Source of the DNA: Allodiplogaster sudhausi
Lineage: Eukaryota > Nematoda > Chromadorea > Rhabditida > Diplogasteridae
Assembly: GCA_945643635.1 (NCBI GenBank)
Contig: CALZFC010000033.1
Span: 720,001 to 784,000 of the forward strand
Length of the DNA stretch: 64,000 nt
Reading direction: 5' to 3'
In this document: one piece after another, positions 23,796 through 37,454 of the stretch
How the letters are laid out: each line of letters begins with the position of its first letter
Position numbering within the stretch: the first letter of the stretch is position 1
Made by a program: the position numbers and the translations under genes
Notes under the pieces: generated by a model
Database searches by the model: none
Seen by the model: the letters and a program-made list of their open reading frames with translations, nothing else
What the model was told of the DNA's origin: nothing

Positions 23796-26700
23796 GGGAG
23801 GGCGAGAGGGCGGGGAGAAAGAGAGAGCGAGAGATAGCAATAACGAAATGAGGACTTTGGGACAGATTAAAGATAGACATAAGGAAATATAGAAAGGGAA
23901 GGATGAGTGCTAATATAGTGAGAGAGGTAAGAAGTAATACTGCAGAATTGGAAGATACATAAAGAGAACAAGAGGGGTGAGGATGTAGAATAGAGTAAAT
24001 GCCTGGAGGGGACCGCAGAAGTGCAGTTAAGACAAGAAGAGAGGGGCAGCAGAAAGCGTGTAGGGTGAGAGAGTGAGAGGGACAAAAAGAGGGCGAAGTT
24101 GGCGGGGGATGGAAGATGACAGACACTTCAATGCGGATCGTGCACTCTTGAGTCGAGTAACAGAAATGAACCGAGACTGGATGCAATCGCCTCTTCTACC
24201 TTTCTCACACAGAAGCAATCCTCCCTTTCTACTTCTTGGTCTTCTTCCACATTTTCTACAATCCTTCTTTCGTACTCGCTACATTTCACTTTTGAAGATA
24301 ACCGTTCGAATATTCATAGGTTCGGTTAACTTTTTCAAAACTTCAATTGCATAAAACAAATTTCTTAATTTGGAATTTGTTCTGCAATCTTCCGATTTCC
24401 CAAGAACTACCGGACATTTCTGCTGCCGATGGACAAACTGTAACTTTTTGCTAGGATATCCCTCCCTTTTTTACTGCGATTTATAAATTTTTATAAAAGC
24501 TGAAAATGAACGATTTGGTGATAGAACGCAAGTCTTTAGAAAAAGAAGCGTCAATCTTAGTTAGGTGATGAGACTGGTTTCAACTTTCCAGCCCGCATCC
24601 TTTTTTCCCCTTAGTGTCACTGCTATTCGCAGCAATTACCGTTTAGTATGCGCTTACGAGCATATTGGTTCAGACGTTCAGACCAGCGAAAGAAAGTTAC
24701 CTTTTCACTCATTTTAACTAGCGATTGCGTTACCCTCGTACATCCTCAAGGATTCCGCAAAATACGGTCCTATATACTCGCATCCATGTTAGGTGTCCCT
24801 CTACAGTCCAGTTCATTCATCTTGTGATTGCGGGGTGTCTTCCTCTCATATCCGATCTATTCCTTATACGGCGCCAACAAGGTGCCCTATTAGCATATTG
24901 CATTGAGCAGACCCGGTGAACTGTGCTCCTCTCAACAATGGACTCTCCTCAGTCTCTATCTTGCTTCTTCTCCTTTCATTGCACTCTCTTCTGCTTTGCT
25001 ACCTCTGTTGTGATTACATAAACAGCTACCAGGGGAGGAGAAAGGAATATGAGAGAGAGAGATGAATTAATTCGTTAGACTGTAGGTGTTTGCAACTGAC
25101 CTGGCCTAGTTTTGCCCGAGTTTGTCTTTAATTACAAAATCGAAACTGTGCTAAAATAATACCCGCCCTTAAGTGTTTCGGTTACTCCTTTCTCAGTATA
25201 AATTAATTCAAGTGTAAACAACCTTGACTAATTTCGCCCGCTCCCACATTGTCTCCGGTGCTCGCTACTGAACGGAGAGCTCGAATCGAATACAACCTTA
25301 GAATGGCATATTTGACTCGTGCTACTGAGATCATTAGCCGATGAACCGCAGCAAGAGGGGACTGATGTGAGTAGATGTGGGCAGCAAAGACGCGCTTCTT
25401 GCCATACAGATGGAAGCTTGATATGCCCCCTTTCCTCTCTCTAAGCGTCATCTTTCCTTCCTCCTTCATGTCACTCAGTGGGTATTCGCTAGTCTGCATC
25501 CTTTGCTTCCATCCTTACTGCATGTGTATTCAACTGCTTCGAGTCTTCTAGCAAGAACTCGCTTCCCTCATATTCCCTCTTCATATTAGGAAGGAGATGG
25601 TGCACAGGGTAAGAGGAGGAGACGGAGAAGCATCTCTCGCCCTTCTTCTCTCCTCTATCCAGCCATTTGTGCCTCCTGAACAATTAGAGGCATTCGCTCT
25701 TCTCAAATAAACGGCGCCACTGCCCGGCGACTTCTCATCTTTGCCTCGCGCAGCTTGTCCCTCCTTACTCCTTCCATTGCCATCACCATTCATCTTCAAC
25801 TCTTTATAACTTTCAGACTTCTCTCTACTCCAACTTATCCCCCATTCTCTCTGTCTACTTATCCCCCAAAGTCACCCTCCCTCTTCTTCCAACGTATGCA
25901 TATTCACCTCATGCTCCGGCAATTATATGTATATGTCGCTTAATAATTTAACAGCAACTTCTTTATCCGCTTGACTGGGAGAAGACAGATGAGTGGATGC
26001 TATTCCTCATGATCCCAAAGGAGAACACTAATTGTAAGGTCAAAGAAGAAAGCTGGCATGATCCATATATCTGAGATTTACTGTAACCTACAGAGGAGAT
26101 ACGAGTGAATTCTTTTTTCACATTGACTGCTGGGTCAATGCACACATTGACAACTCATACGTGGCTGCAAGAAGGAATAGCGGATTTAAGGTACTCAAGC
26201 GAGCAAAACAAGAGAAGCACCGATGAGGTGAAAAGAGGCGCCGCAATGAGAGCATGAACAGCGCTTCGCTCCCTTTCTTCTCCATAATCTTGCTAGCACT
26301 ATTCAGAGACATCGGTCATCAGGGCAGGCAATCATTCCAGGACATACCGGGAGCACTGCACCTCCATCTCTCTCTCTCCGCATTCTCTCTCTCTCTATCT
26401 CTCCATCTCTGGTTCTCCATACTCATTGAAATCGGTGCCCGTCCGTTCCGTCGCTCTCTTTCACCTCTATACCAATCAGGCTACTCTTCTTTAAATTTCC
26501 AGCACGGTCTTTCTCTGTCAATCCTTGATTCTCTCACCTCGTGAGCACATACATACTGCATAATGAGAGAGCGGACATGCCAATTTCACAGGGCGGAAGG
26601 CCTTTTCTGCATAGCTCCTTTCTTACCACTTCCGAGCGTTCGACCGAGTCAAAACAGCTTTCCGCCACTTTATCACTTATAGAACAGTGAATAATTCATG

Positions 26701-28195
26701 GGACCCTCCCCTTGTTTTGCCATGCCACAGTGGTGTAGGAGAAGAACACAAGAAGAATGTGACCCTAGGAAGATTAAGTTGGAGATGGCAGAGCGAGCTG
26801 GCTGGACTGCCAAATGCCTTCTTCTCTCCGGCTTCCTTCCCATTCTCTTCCCATTCCCGCACATCCAATTCTTTAAGTGCCGCCGTGTCTTCTTCTAGGA
26901 CCAACCGCTTATGTACAGTAGAAGTGCATTCAGCTGTGCTTGATGTTGTGCGTCTAATTAATTTGTTCGCCGACTTCCCAGAGCTGTCAGGCCGTGTATT
27001 CAGGCGGGCGAAATCCAAGAGAAGAGTCGTCTCCATAAGGACGAGACAGATGAAGAGAGAGATGTGCAGAGAGCAAGACGCTTCTCATGTCATGAATGAT
27101 TCAGCTAAGCTTTCACCTGGACACTTCCCTCCATTCCGCTCCTTCGCATCTCTTGCTTCGTTTATCCACCGAATCCCCTCCCCTGCCTGCCATCCACAAA
27201 CCAACTTCCATCCAGAAGCTACTCATCCTTCTGTTTATGTGACACTAAGAGAGTGTATACCGTATACACAGGAAGGGTCCACTCCTTCACGGTAACCGGA
27301 GAGCAGTGCAAGCAGCTAGCAAGCACGTCAATCACCTGCGGATAGAGAGAGAAAGGGAGAGAACAGGACCAACAGGTGAGAAAGTGCTCTTGCAGGCTAC
27401 ACCTCCACTGCCCGGATCCTTCCGAGGTTCATCTGCCTCCCTTTCGTCTCTATTTCCTCTCTCTCTCTCTCTGCCTACTCTCCTTGCCCGGTCAGTTCAG
27501 GTCAGGAGAGATGGCGACACTTGCAGCAAGCCTCATGCTCTCACCTGTAATCACTTCACCTCATTCTTTCGCCGCTGCACTCAGCCCGCCTTGGTTTACT
27601 GTATCCACTGGTATAACCAAAGCGATATTGCCATTACACCCTCTAAAACAGATTCACAGCGACTAACTATACGACCAAGGATTTTTTGAAAAGTTTTCAC
27701 AACAACCATTGAGCTACTTTTGGCAATCATAAGTGGAAACGGGCAAAGAATGGATAGCTACCCGACCGCTGGCAGAAAAGAAACCAAACAATCTCGACAT
27801 CCTCCTGGACTCGCAGCAATTAGAGTAATTGACGAGGTGCATAGGCGTACAACCAGGCTATTCAGACCCTCCTCAACAGTAAGTGGAAAGGTCGTTCGCC
27901 CCTAACAGTAACGGCAGCCGTTCTCCCCTCGCGCACTTCCTAATTTCAGACCTTATAAATAGTGGTTAGATTGTTCTAGTTCCGACTAGCACAGTACTCT
28001 CGTTTTGGCGACTAAGATAAACTCGAGTGACGTTAGCCATGCATGGATATTATTCGGGTGTACTTGATTGGAGAGAGACAAGGCCCGGCCATTGACCCGA
28101 TAACCCAAACGGTAGTGCCCGCAGCCTCTTCTTTAGCAGGGTAATCTCAATAAGCTGGCTCACAGAGAGAATCCTGAGGCGGCAAGTACGAGACG

Positions 28196-28197
28196 AA

Positions 28198-28244
<47 letters not shown>

Positions 28245-28278
28245 AAGAGAGAGAAAGAGAAAGAGAGTGAGAGAGAGA
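28196..28278. repeat. GA-rich simple repeat
   Basis: Interrupted (GA)n with repeated GAAAGAGAGA units in the CBP-prospero interval. Confidence 0.85.
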
Positions 28279-30685
28279 TGAGCAGAATTAGAAGGTAAGA
28301 CAGTAAGTAAGGAGTGTAACTTTCATGAAAAAACTGCTTGTCTTCGTCCCGATGCCCTCAGTATTAAATAGATAACAGAAGCGTCACGTGAAATTAAGCG
28401 ATTTTATGCGCCAAGGTAGCACTGCGGTATTGAATTGACCGCAATGCCAGACTCTTCCCGGAAATTGCAGAGGCTCAGAGAATGCAAAGAGAAGCGCCGA
28501 CCGATAGAGCATAGTTGAATGCCCCACGAAAGGCAGCTATAGCAGAAAAGAGCGAAGAAAATGAGACAGAGGATGGAGGGGAGGGAGTAGAGGGAGAGAC
28601 AGTGATAGTAAGAATGAGATGCTGAGAGAGCCAGAGACAGAGAGTGCACACCTGGGCCCGTCTGGCAGAAGAAAGATGCAGGGAAGAATGGAAATTCTGT
28701 GAATCTCTCGTGTTGGCATCTCTTCTTCAGTCCTCCCCGAGTAGAGGTCTGAGAGTGAAAGTAGTATTGAGTGATTGTCTCCACCATCGCCCTACATCAT
28801 CTATGAGGACTGCCCTGATCCCTTCTCTTTTCATGTGCGTACTCGTCTCATCCTCTCTAACCATAATAAGCAGTGCTCAACCGGAGTAGTTTCCGGTTCT
28901 TTTGCCTATCTCTTCTATTGCTCACAGCCCCGTACCGCTACCAAGCGCACAAGATACTGGCACAGAAATGACATTCACATAAAAGATGAACAGCTCAGCT
29001 AGCCTCTTTCTTTGCATAGTCCACTCTCTCGCTCAATTCGTAGATATATTATATCAGTCAATATTACTTTCTCTTTCTCTCTGAAATGGTATCTGAAATA
29101 GTAGTTATTAGCAATAAGCAGACCTTCTCAAATACTTTCCCGAATGAGACAAGTATAGCATAAATTTACAAGTAGAAGTAGAAAAACATAAGGGATGCCA
29201 TGAGTTCAGAACAAGCTTCTCTTCCGCTCTACTTCTTGGCCTTTTGCCTTTCCATAACTTTCTCCTGTATTGCTAGGAGATAGATGATGCTTCCTCAGAT
29301 TAGAATGCTATCGTCTTCTCGCTTAATTATCGCCAGCGAAAAGGAAGGCAGCATTCTTATTGCACGGCACAGTCTAATTCATCCCCTTGGGAGATGAACG
29401 AAGACCAGAATGTTACGGGCGATTAGGTTGTCTGAGATACTGGAGAGAAAGAGAGATAGTCTAGATGATACAAGAATCCTTCGTTCCTCAAGCCTCCTCT
29501 TCCTGACAGGTCTTTCTCTCTTCTTCTTTTACTGTTACGGTCTATTCCCTCCAATAATTGTCGCTGCGCAGTCACAATGCACGCATCATCTATGAGGAAA
29601 TGCGACTAGCTCAAGTCTCAATATGATCACCGCTCTATCTTCATTTTCCCTTCTCCATCTTCATCGAAGGGGCGTGCTCTCCCTTTTCCCTTCCCTGCAA
29701 ACTCTTCATTGTATGCCAATCTCTCTCTATGTATTCATCATCCTTCTTCTCGTCAGTGCAAGCATTTCTTCAAATCGCTCAGTCTCGCTGCCTATTTTTC
29801 AAGCCTCTTTGAACCATTTCATAACCTTTATTGTCGACCATATCCTCATTGAAAGCAAGAGAACTCGTTTCGATAAGCTTTTCTAATATCTCTCTGCAAT
29901 CAGCCTCAAGCGCCTTCGCCTCATTTCCGCCCTTGCTCACTTTGAGGACGCTTGCTTTGAACCATTTCACTTGAGCAATTCCGGGTGGCAATTCTTAAAG
30001 GCGCTCAGTTTATGGCTTCTTCTCAAGTTGATTGCCCACATGAGTCCCGTCTACTGCAGAGGAGCGGGAAGGGGCGAACAATTTGCCCTCTTGCAGAATC
30101 TCATCTCAGGATGAGCGTGAGAGCAGAGAATCTCCCTCTTGGGCATGAACAGCCAGTTACTGACTGCCGTTGCCGCTCTCCTTACTTTGCATTCTCTGTG
30201 CCACCTGACAGTCGGCGCCCCAAAAGGAAAGGAACCGTGTGGATTAGGCCCGGCTTCACCATCCTCGTAGGAATATCCTCATTCTCCGTGACCCTATATG
30301 ATCCACCTGCCCGGCACTTCCAATTAGACCATCTCCTAGGCACATCATTCCCCATCTCGAAGGAGCATAAATTAGCTTTTTGAATTTGACTTCAACATAT
30401 AACGGTAAAATAGCTCGCGTCTCACCTTAAGCCTCTTCTATTGATTCGTTGTGGTGCAAGGTGATATCTACAACTTCACCACTCAGTGAACCGTCTGTTT
30501 ATGTTGCGACAGTTTACAAAGGAAAGAAAGAATCAGATATTCTTCTCAGTAAACTAGCCTTCACCTACAACATAATGCCTATGTTCCCTCACATTGGCTG
30601 GCGAAAGTATTGCTTTCAAATACCCGGTGAAGTGTGAGAGAAGCAGAGAAATCGCGACAGAGAGAAAGAGAGAGTGAGAATGAGA

Positions 30686-30686
30686 G

Positions 30687-30729
<43 letters not shown>
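30686..30729. repeat. (GA)n microsatellite
   Basis: About 20 GA units in the CBP-prospero interval. Confidence 0.88.
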
Positions 30730-30730
<1 letters not shown>

Positions 30731-31114
30731 AAGAAAGGCGCTACAAGTAGTGAGAACGGACCGTAATGAAGGAGAAGAGGGCGGAAGAGGCCAAAACATG
30801 ACTACCTTATAGAGAAAAGCAAATCCGCACATGCATAGAGAAGGAACAGCAGCAAGCTAATTGCACGGCCTTGAATGACCCGACAATAGCCCCAGCACAC
30901 CTGGAGGCGCTCTGGCGGCAGTGCTTTGGGCTGCTTCAACCTGGACAGAGGATCGTCAAGACAAATTGAAAGGGGGATGCCATTGCTTAAGGACAGCGAC
31001 TATTCATTCTCTTTCTTCTGCCAGGCAAAATGGATGAATCGGGAACAACACAGCTGCATGTGCAGCAGTCGCCATGTCTTACTCATTTGTATCCAATCTC
31101 TCCTAATCGCTCTT

Positions 31115-31285
31115 TCTCTCTCGCTCTCTCTTTCATTCTCTCTCTCACTCGTTCTCTCTCTCTCTCTTTGTCTCTCTCTCTCATTCATTCTCTCCATCAC
31201 TCGTTCCCCCTCTCTCTCATTCCCTCCCTCTCTCTCTCTCTCTCTCCCTCTCTCGTCTCTCTCTCTCTCTCTGCCTCTCTCGTTT
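31115..31285. repeat. TC-rich simple repeat
   Basis: Interrupted (TC)n with recurrent TCATTC and TCGTTC steps, about 1.3 kb upstream of the first supported prospero exon. Confidence 0.85.
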
Positions 31286-32548
31286 GGTTGCTCTCGCGTT
31301 CTCTCTCTTTCCAATTTATGTTTAATTAATACTCCAGATAAATTTAATACTAGTAGATTTTGCGCAATTGCAGCTATTTTTTATTTGAACTACCTTGCCT
31401 AAAAAAATTTTTTTGGAAAAGATCATCATCAGCTGCTTCCACAAAACTAGCAGTATTCCACAAATTACATGTGCTGCAACTCACTAATACACTTCAATCA
31501 GTTTCAACCAGGCAACTAAGTGCGTACACACCTAAAAAAGAAAAGCAAGCGTCTGAGAGGCCGGCGACGATTGGCTCTGCAGGGACTGGCCCCGCCCCTC
31601 CTCTAACGCCCAGCCAGTTTCCTTGAGAAGGCAGCAGTGGCTGCTCGCGGCAGGCCCTTCAGTCCTTACCGTAAGTGTCTAAACTTTCAGTGCGGACGTT
31701 AAATACAAACCTCAGCCCTATTCGTATCCTTTGTGCGAAACTACTAATCATTTCTAAAAACAACCTTTATTGATTTGCTAAAAATTATTGCACATATGAC
31801 TTTAGTCTTCTTATATCTATGCATATCAGAACTGCTCCAGTAAAAATGTATAGGCGAAATGTTAGTGTTCGTCGGTTGCAGTGAGTGAATAAGCAGACCG
31901 TGATTGATTATCATAACTCTTCGCGGGACTCTTGCTGTGTCTGAGCGTGTGCCTCTACTTAAAAAGCAAAGTAATCCTTTCTATTTCATATCTTTTCTTC
32001 CCTTCCAACCCCGCTCCCCTCCATTTATCCTCCGATACTCTCTCCCCTCCTTCCATCTCTATTTTCCCTCTAAGGGGCGGAGTCTTCTCCCGATCGCATC
32101 CTTCAGTCTCTCCTTGTTCTTCACCTATTCTTCTCTCTTTTCTCCCGCTATCCTTCTCCTGTACAGTACTCCGCCTACTCGAGACAATACGACTCACTTG
32201 TCATCGCTTTCTCTGCTAGCAAGCATGGCTACTAGTTTCCCTTTTCCTGCCTGCGATAGCCATCCAACTTCTATGAGCAATAAGCAAGATTGATCATTTC
32301 TTGTATGCCCATCTCACTCTCTTCATTTCTCGCGTCCACTTACTCTTACCAATGAAAAGCATCCCGAGGTATTGTCCACCGTCCAATAAAGCCTAAGACC
32401 ACATTGAAGCGCACAGCTTGAGGCCATTATTATCCATATACGCGATCCAACTAGTGCCTCCAATATCCAAGACTATATCCAAATACTGCGCTGCGGAACA
32501 TACACTAGAAATAACACGAAGACAGGAGCCGCACTTGTACCACATCAG

Positions 32549-33341
32549 ATGTCCTCGGGTGGTGCGCTGCCACCTCAACTGACGGCTCCCTTCAGTCCCT
32601 TCTCCTACTTCTTCCAACCTCAGCAAGCAACGCTCCCGGCATTCGCGCACCAACAACAGCGAATCAAGCTGAAAAGGCAGCGACAGCGGGTGGACGCGGG
32701 AGAGCCACGCAACTCATACCAGGTTAGTCATTCTCTCTTCTCATATCGCATCCACACGCACTCTTACAGCAACCGCGACCTTCAACAACTGTCTCGTCTG
32801 CTAAAACTGAGCAGGCGACAGGGGCAGAGTCAGAGCACCAAACTCAGCAAGCGGCTGACATCTTCTCTACCATTTCTTGGATGCAACCTAACAGCGAAGA
32901 TACTAACAACGTAAATAACCAAGAAGAGATCATGGAGGAAGCAACTGACCTTCGAATACCGGTTAGACCACTTCATCAGTTCCAACTTCCCACTACACCT
33001 AATTTGCATGTACAACTGCGTTGTTACGAATAGTACTGGGAAAAACGGATTCAAGTGTCGGATTATGATAAGAGCAACGAATTGAGAACGTCGCCTTTAC
33101 TTTCCCTTGCTCTTCAGAAAGAAGGAGAAGAGTATGAAATCGACGCAGCAGAAGATAGGAGCGGTGATGAGAAGGTCAGTTGCATGCATATAGCAATAGA
33201 GAAAAGAGAAAGAGAGTGAGTGAGAGAGAGTATGAGAGATTAAGAGGCACAGGCACAGAGTAGCACCACGATAACAGTCAAAGTGAGAAAGAGAGAAAGA
33301 GAGAGGGAGAGGGTGAGAGAAGAGAGAGAGAGAGGAGAGAG

Positions 33342-33380
<39 letters not shown>

Positions 33381-36300
33381 AACCGGGGGCGGGTTAGAGT
33401 AGACAAGAAGAATTTACAGGGGTTTTTAAGCAGTCAGGAACGTTACGAGGTGCAAATACGATATGCTTTAGTCACCGGAGCGAAGTGGCGAGTCCAGAAA
33501 CAGTAACGGAAGCTCCGCCGACTCAACAGCAACGGCGTCGTCCTCCTCGCGCCGCAAGTGCTACTTCCCTCAGAAGAGTGCTGCCAATGACGAGGCGGCC
33601 ACTGCCCCCGCAGACGGTGAGTCATCCCGGCTCAGCACCGAAACCATCCTCTTCTTGGCTCATTCTTGTATGCCTGACGTGTCCTTTTAGAGATGGCTCA
33701 TATGTCATGTGCATCTCATGTCTGCAAAACAAATGAAGTGAGTCTCACCCATGCAGAGATTACCGATGTCGCCAAAAACATCGAGGAGGCCTCAATGGAC
33801 CAGTGGGAGAAGATGGAAGATGCCAAGGAAGAAACGAAGAATGACGACGAGGCACAGACTGAGAATGAACAAGTCTCTGCTCCCCAAGCACAGCTCAGTG
33901 CTGCTCCAACCAACAACCAACTCAATGACGTCATCGAGGCACAGAAGAAGTTCTACGCTTCGTTGCTTGATACACATAAGAAGATGGAAACGGTAAGTCA
34001 TCAAACATATCCGCAATCCAAATAATTATGTTTTCATAATTGTGATTTTTATGTTTTAATAACGACGGCCTCTATTTAGGAGAAGCCGCGACTACAGCGC
34101 GAACTGAGCAACCTGGCATCTACCCTAAAAACTGAGCTCCTGGAAAGTCTTTCCGGACAAATCGACAAGGTTTCTCACAAATTCAAGGCGATAGTGATAG
34201 CGATTGAAACAGAAGAGTATTTATAGATCTTTGCTGACTTCATCGCCACAGAGACAGCGCGCAACGCGCAGTTGGCGGGAGAAGGGAACCGGCCGCTCTT
34301 CATGCATCCTCTCTACCAGTACCCAGTGGCCGCGGCTGCAGCAGCCTCTCACATCATGTCTCCCTTCAACCTCCCCTCCACTGCTGGCGGCATCTTCCCG
34401 CCTTCTCTCAGTGCCTTCGGTCTCGGTGCTCTCAATGCTGCGATGCGCAAGCCCATGGACGAGCCACCTGCCAAGAAACACAGAAAGCAGGTACCTTCCC
34501 ATACTAAAACTAGGCAAAGATTCACACTCTTCTTCACAGGAGCAACCTTCTGTGAGAAGCAAAATGACGGCAACAGCATCCCCCGTCGATCGCGTATCAA
34601 CTCCCGGAAGCGAACGCGCAAGTCCATCGGTAATTACAATCTATCAATTGAGTGGTAATGTATGAAAAAAGAAAACTTAATTGTAGATAACTCGTGCTAC
34701 TCCACTCTCCAGTTATTTCCCATCGATGGTGAGCCATTCACTCTACGGAACCCCTTTCGACAGGGATGGCAGTCCACTGGACTCGGACGGGGCCAGCGAC
34801 TGTGGTCCTTACGACCCAAATGTCGCACTAAGGTCAGTGTTTCGGTCTACATTGACAATATTCAATAATCAGTCTTCAGCTCGACCCTAACTCCGATGCA
34901 TCTAAGGAAGGCTAAACTCATGTTTTTCTACACGAGGTATCCTAACTCCTCGCTGCTGAAGACGTACTTCCCAGACATTCGCTTCAACAAGAACAACACT
35001 GCACAGCTCGTCAAATGGTTTTCCAACTTCAGGTATGCTTTGTCCAAAGAGTAAATCATCATTAAAGCTCGGGAAGCATTGCCTGGAAGCGAAAGATTGG
35101 GCGTATTAATATGTATCGTGACCTCATGCTGTGTGCGCTAAGATTGTATCCGCAGTTAGTGCGACTCGGAAATTTTGACAGAGAAGAGAAGAAAGACAAA
35201 TTGCCAGAGGGAGAGAGAAACGAGAGAGAGAGAGAGAGAGAGCGCAAGAGAGTGAGAGAGCGCAAGAAAGGCAATGGGAGACAGAAAGAAATAGAAAGAG
35301 ATACAGCAGGCGTGAGATGTACTGGTGGCAGAGATACATGTAGAGGGTAACAGAAATAAGCAGATACAGCGAGACAAATGGAGAGTGTTTAGCAGCTGGC
35401 TGATATATGGTGACAGGAGCTGCTAATCTGACAGAGCGATTCGCTTGATGGGCGAAGATGACAGTTTGCACTCTCACTTCCTTTTCCTGAGTCTGTCTTC
35501 TGATCTCTTTCCTTCCACCCGCTTTCTTCAACCTCCCTTAGCACACTGCGCGGTCGCGCTACAGTAGCTGCGAAGAAAAGATTCTTCACCCTCTCTCACC
35601 CAACTCTAATCCTCTTTCCTCGCAGAACCAGCTCTTAGCATTGTAATAAGGAAGCTGAGCGATAGCAACATGAGTCGATGCATGCAGACATCGTTTTACT
35701 TTCTCCCAATTTCCTATCTCCGCCTGAGAGAGATATACCAAACTACATCAGCAATGCAAGTTGTCTACGGTAGTAGGAAAGAATTAATCCTTGTCCAATC
35801 CTTCTCAAATCTCCGCTCCTCTATTCCTACAACTTGTCATGTGTCCATTTCACTGCTTTGCTGTGCTGGGAGAAAAGGAAAGAAACGGAAATACTACGGT
35901 AAGTAGCTGAGAAGGATGTGCAATCGAGGAGGAGGACGTTGCTGAGAGATGAGACGAGAGGAAATAGGATGCATGGGAGTAGAGAAATATCTATATGGAA
36001 AGGAGTGAGAGAGAAGAGCGTAGCGAAGAGAACAGGTGTATCAATCTCACCAAACAAAGGAGGACCAACCACCAAGCGGCTACCACATCGATTTCTACTT
36101 GTCATTTCAGAGAGTTCTACTACATCCAAATGGAGAAGTACGCACGACAAGCAATGGCTGAGGGAATACGAAGAAAAGAAGACATCATAGTGACTACAGA
36201 GTCTGACATCTTCAAAACTCTCAACCAGCACTATAACCGCAACAATCACGTTCAGGTAATTATATGAGTCCAGGACCACGTTACTAAATAATGTTTTACA

Positions 36301-36484
36301 GCCACCCGACCGACTCGTCTATGTTGTACAAGAAACGCTGCGTGAATTCTTCTGGTCAATACTCCACAATAAGGACACGGAACCCTCTTGGAAAAAGACA
36401 ATATATAAGGTCATATGCAGACTCGACGACCCAATCCCCGAATACTTCAAGGACCCCAACTTCCTAGAAAGACTAGAACCATGA
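32549..36484 (+). CDS. Prospero/PROX homeodomain transcription factor
   Basis: Prospero/PROX proteins are nuclear regulators that bind DNA through an atypical homeodomain fused to a C-terminal Prospero domain. The first supported exon starts at ATG 32549 after an acceptor-like CAG and carries the basic motif [16 protein letters not shown]; a further 5' exon cannot be excluded. Exons then run about 32770-33180 (with a probable 72-bp intron inside), about 33485-33619, 33691-33990, 34081-34169, about 34254-34491, 34540-34639, 34687-34831, 34879-35032, 36110-36256 and 36302-36484. The homeo-Prospero region begins [16 protein letters not shown], passes [10 protein letters not shown] at a long intron, resumes [16 protein letters not shown], and ends ...[14 protein letters not shown]...[10 protein letters not shown], 12-15 residues from where PROX1 ends. 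A candidate AATAAA is at 36744-36749. Family certain; the N-terminal model is provisional. Confidence 0.92.
33180..33378. repeat. GA-rich simple repeat in a prospero intron
   Basis: Purine-rich intron with a terminal (GA)n of about 20 units at 33340-33377. It is GA on the prospero sense strand. Confidence 0.88.
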
Positions 36485-37454
36485 ACAGAGTTTCGTAAAC
36501 TTATCCTCGCGGCAGTGCTGATTACTTTAAGTCTCCTCTACTGTACAAATATGCAAATGAAATCTAATATAAATGGCGCAAATTGCATGTGACGTTTAAC
36601 GGGACCTCGTAACTTGCACAGTAAAAAGTGGCAGAAGGCAGGAATTAAATAATTATAATGATGTGAATTACTCCGAAAACATTCTGCCGAACTAAGATGT
36701 ATCTCCCTCGCCAGACAATGAAGATGTTTCAATGTAATCTTTAAATAAATTATACTAGGAAATGTTGTGACTTTCATTTACGATCAACGATAGTATTAAA
36801 TGCGCGTTGTAATCAACAGAATACTATCCCTGAATAAAGAGAGCACCTTATTCCAACGTCGCGAGGAATGTTGATTAGTCGCGAGGCAGTCCGTGATCCC
36901 TCACAGCTGACGGCCTCTGCCCTCAGGAAATCACGAGGGATATAACTGTAGAACTCAACGAATTAAATAAATGATTTGAGCAAACGCGAGAAACGAAGCT
37001 GAACTAATAAATAAGCAAGGAAAGTGATGAGAAAAATCCCAGCCAATTTCAATAAAAGCACTAAGTGGGATCGGACGGTAATTCTTTAAATTAATATAAT
37101 AAAGAAATCCACTAATAAAAAACACTATATTACTGTACTGAAAATGGCCATTTAAACCTATAACGTATGTGCATGATTTACTTCTTAATTGGGTACGGTA
37201 AATCTTAGCAAGCAACAGCGGTTGCAACGCGGTTCTTCATTGAACTGGGATGGTTTTCTCTCTCAGCGCCCTCTGTAATTACTTCCGTTTCTTTAAAATG
37301 TGTTGTTGATTTTCATGATGTCGCCGTTTCTGAATTCCAGGGTAACAGTCGCCTCCCTGGTGACATCGCAGAAGATTCTCAGAGTTCACAACACATCAGT
37401 GATCTGGAAGGACATACGGATCCGTAGCATTCTTTCTCCCGAGGGGGCGAAAGA
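36485..37454. other. Prospero 3' region and LIS1 5' region
   Basis: No gene is supported here. Candidate poly(A) signals (AATAAA) for prospero lie at 36744-36749 and near 36834. A GAATTCCAG at about 37332-37340, roughly 115 bp before the LIS1 ATG, looks like a 3' splice site. In a nematode it could be a spliced-leader or 5' UTR intron acceptor, but the sequence alone cannot decide. Confidence 0.4.

Larger units (their letters stand above)
22045..32548. other. Large gene-poor interval between CBP and prospero
   Basis: This 10.5 kb contains one inverted-repeat element, a diverged copy of the dispersed repeat, several GA/TC tracts and much pyrimidine-rich unique sequence. Open frames such as 26687-27295 (+) and 29985-30383 (+) are long for chance but have no motif and poor composition. 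Part of the interval near 32 kb probably holds the prospero 5' UTR. The rest is a natural place for cis-regulatory DNA of the two divergent genes, which is inference only. Confidence 0.5.

Noticed and set aside
23518..24186. 222-codon Ser/Leu frame and its Arg/Glu opposite
   Set aside because: Produced by the GA microsatellite; no non-repetitive coding portion.
26687..27295. 202-codon plus-strand frame in the CBP-prospero interval
   Set aside because: No motif, poor composition, an equally long frame on the opposite strand, and no splice context.
29985..30383. 132-codon plus-strand frame
   Set aside because: No recognisable domain, no supporting neighbours; length is within chance for this GC content.
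35033..36109. U12-type intron in the prospero homeodomain
   Set aside because: The donor GTATGCTTT differs from the U12 consensus and I find no TTCCTTAAC-like branch site near the 3' end.
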